Part shown: positions 5,174-5,328 of the stretch, one piece after another
How the letters are laid out: every line of letters begins with the position of its first letter
How positions within the stretch are numbered: position 1 is the first letter of the stretch
From: Candidatus Thorarchaeota archaeon
Lineage (GTDB): Archaea; Asgardarchaeota; Thorarchaeia; Thorarchaeales; Thorarchaeaceae
Direction of reading: 5' to 3'
DNA: 5,328 bases
Assembly: GCA_020355105.1 (NCBI GenBank)
Contig: CP070658.1
Coordinates: forward strand, 852,068-857,395
Made by a program: the position numbers and the translations under genes
The notes under the pieces: model-generated
The model's input: only the letters and a program-made list of their open reading frames with translations
Told to the model about the DNA's origin: nothing
Database searches by the model: none

Positions 5174-5328
5174 TTGAGTGTTCGTAATCAGTATTGTCGC
5201 GAATGTGGAACCCCCATTCCAGTAGGAGTAGAGAAGTGTCCTAAATGCGGACATCCGATATCTCAGACCAAGCCGTCTGGTACTAAGCCGTCCATTGACA
5301 CATCAAGGTCAAGACAGACACAGACAAC
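5174..5328 (+). CDS. Zinc-ribbon protein, N-terminal part (3' end outside window)
   Basis: A frame from TTG at 5174 stays open to the window edge, giving 51 complete residues. It starts MSVRNQYCRECGTPIPVGVE and continues KCPKCGH: two CxxC pairs (Cys8/11 and Cys22/25) separated by 10 residues, the signature of a short zinc ribbon. A Ser/Thr/Lys/Gln-rich linker follows. Such N-terminal ribbons head many archaeal membrane or regulatory proteins. What follows here is unknown, so no function is assigned. The start is set by the in-frame TAA at 5168-5170 and the GGTGAT site. It is 72 bp behind the MazG-like gene, so co-transcription is possible but unproven. AT-rich CCTTTAATCC about 40 nt upstream could be a separate promoter. 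Confidence 0.7.
   Translation, partial: MSVRNQYCRECGTPIPVGVEKCPKCGHPISQTKPSGTKPSIDTSRSRQTQT

Noticed and set aside
1..5328. CRISPR array, transposon, integrase, defence or toxin-antitoxin system
   Set aside because: No regularly spaced repeats, terminal inverted repeats or recognisable recombinase or nuclease genes; the MazG-like protein is a lone housekeeping type with no toxin partner.

Overview
This window is very probably from an archaeon. It carries an archaeal-type tRNA gene with an encoded CCA end and a bulge-helix-bulge intron, a crenarchaeal-type (Sso-like) single-stranded DNA-binding protein, a serine hydroxymethyltransferase of the archaeal (MJ1597-like) type, and TATA boxes at archaeal spacing upstream of RNA and protein genes. 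Base composition is roughly balanced. An Asgard lineage such as Thorarchaeota would fit, but the window alone cannot prove it.

Layout from left to right. The 3' end of a nitronate monooxygenase-type flavoenzyme gene (+) stops 3 nt short of the CCA end of a convergent tRNA-Lys(CTT) gene (-), which holds a 29-nt intron and its own TATA box. Next on the minus strand is a six-repeat kelch beta-propeller gene. Immediately upstream of it is a truncated, mutated copy of the tRNA-Lys gene that still has its promoter. Then comes a minus-strand gene for a small multi-pass membrane protein. A ~410-bp non-coding stretch follows, containing a decayed copy of the promoter and start region of the downstream glyA gene. 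On the plus strand lie ssb (OB fold with a Gly/Arg/Tyr-rich tail), a hairpin terminator, glyA, a small MazG-type pyrophosphohydrolase gene 36 bp behind glyA, and the beginning of a zinc-ribbon protein that runs off the window.

The genes look like mostly independent housekeeping units: one-carbon metabolism (glyA), nucleotide-pool cleaning (mazG-like), ssDNA binding (ssb), and tRNA. They do not form one pathway. glyA and the MazG-like gene may be co-transcribed.

The most unusual signal is a pair of parallel relics. Both tRNA-Lys and glyA have a decayed copy of their promoter plus 5' part about 1.1 kb upstream on the same strand, and each pair of copies flanks a single inserted-looking gene (kelch and ssb respectively). 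I see no CRISPR array, insertion sequence, transposase or integrase, and no obvious defence system.
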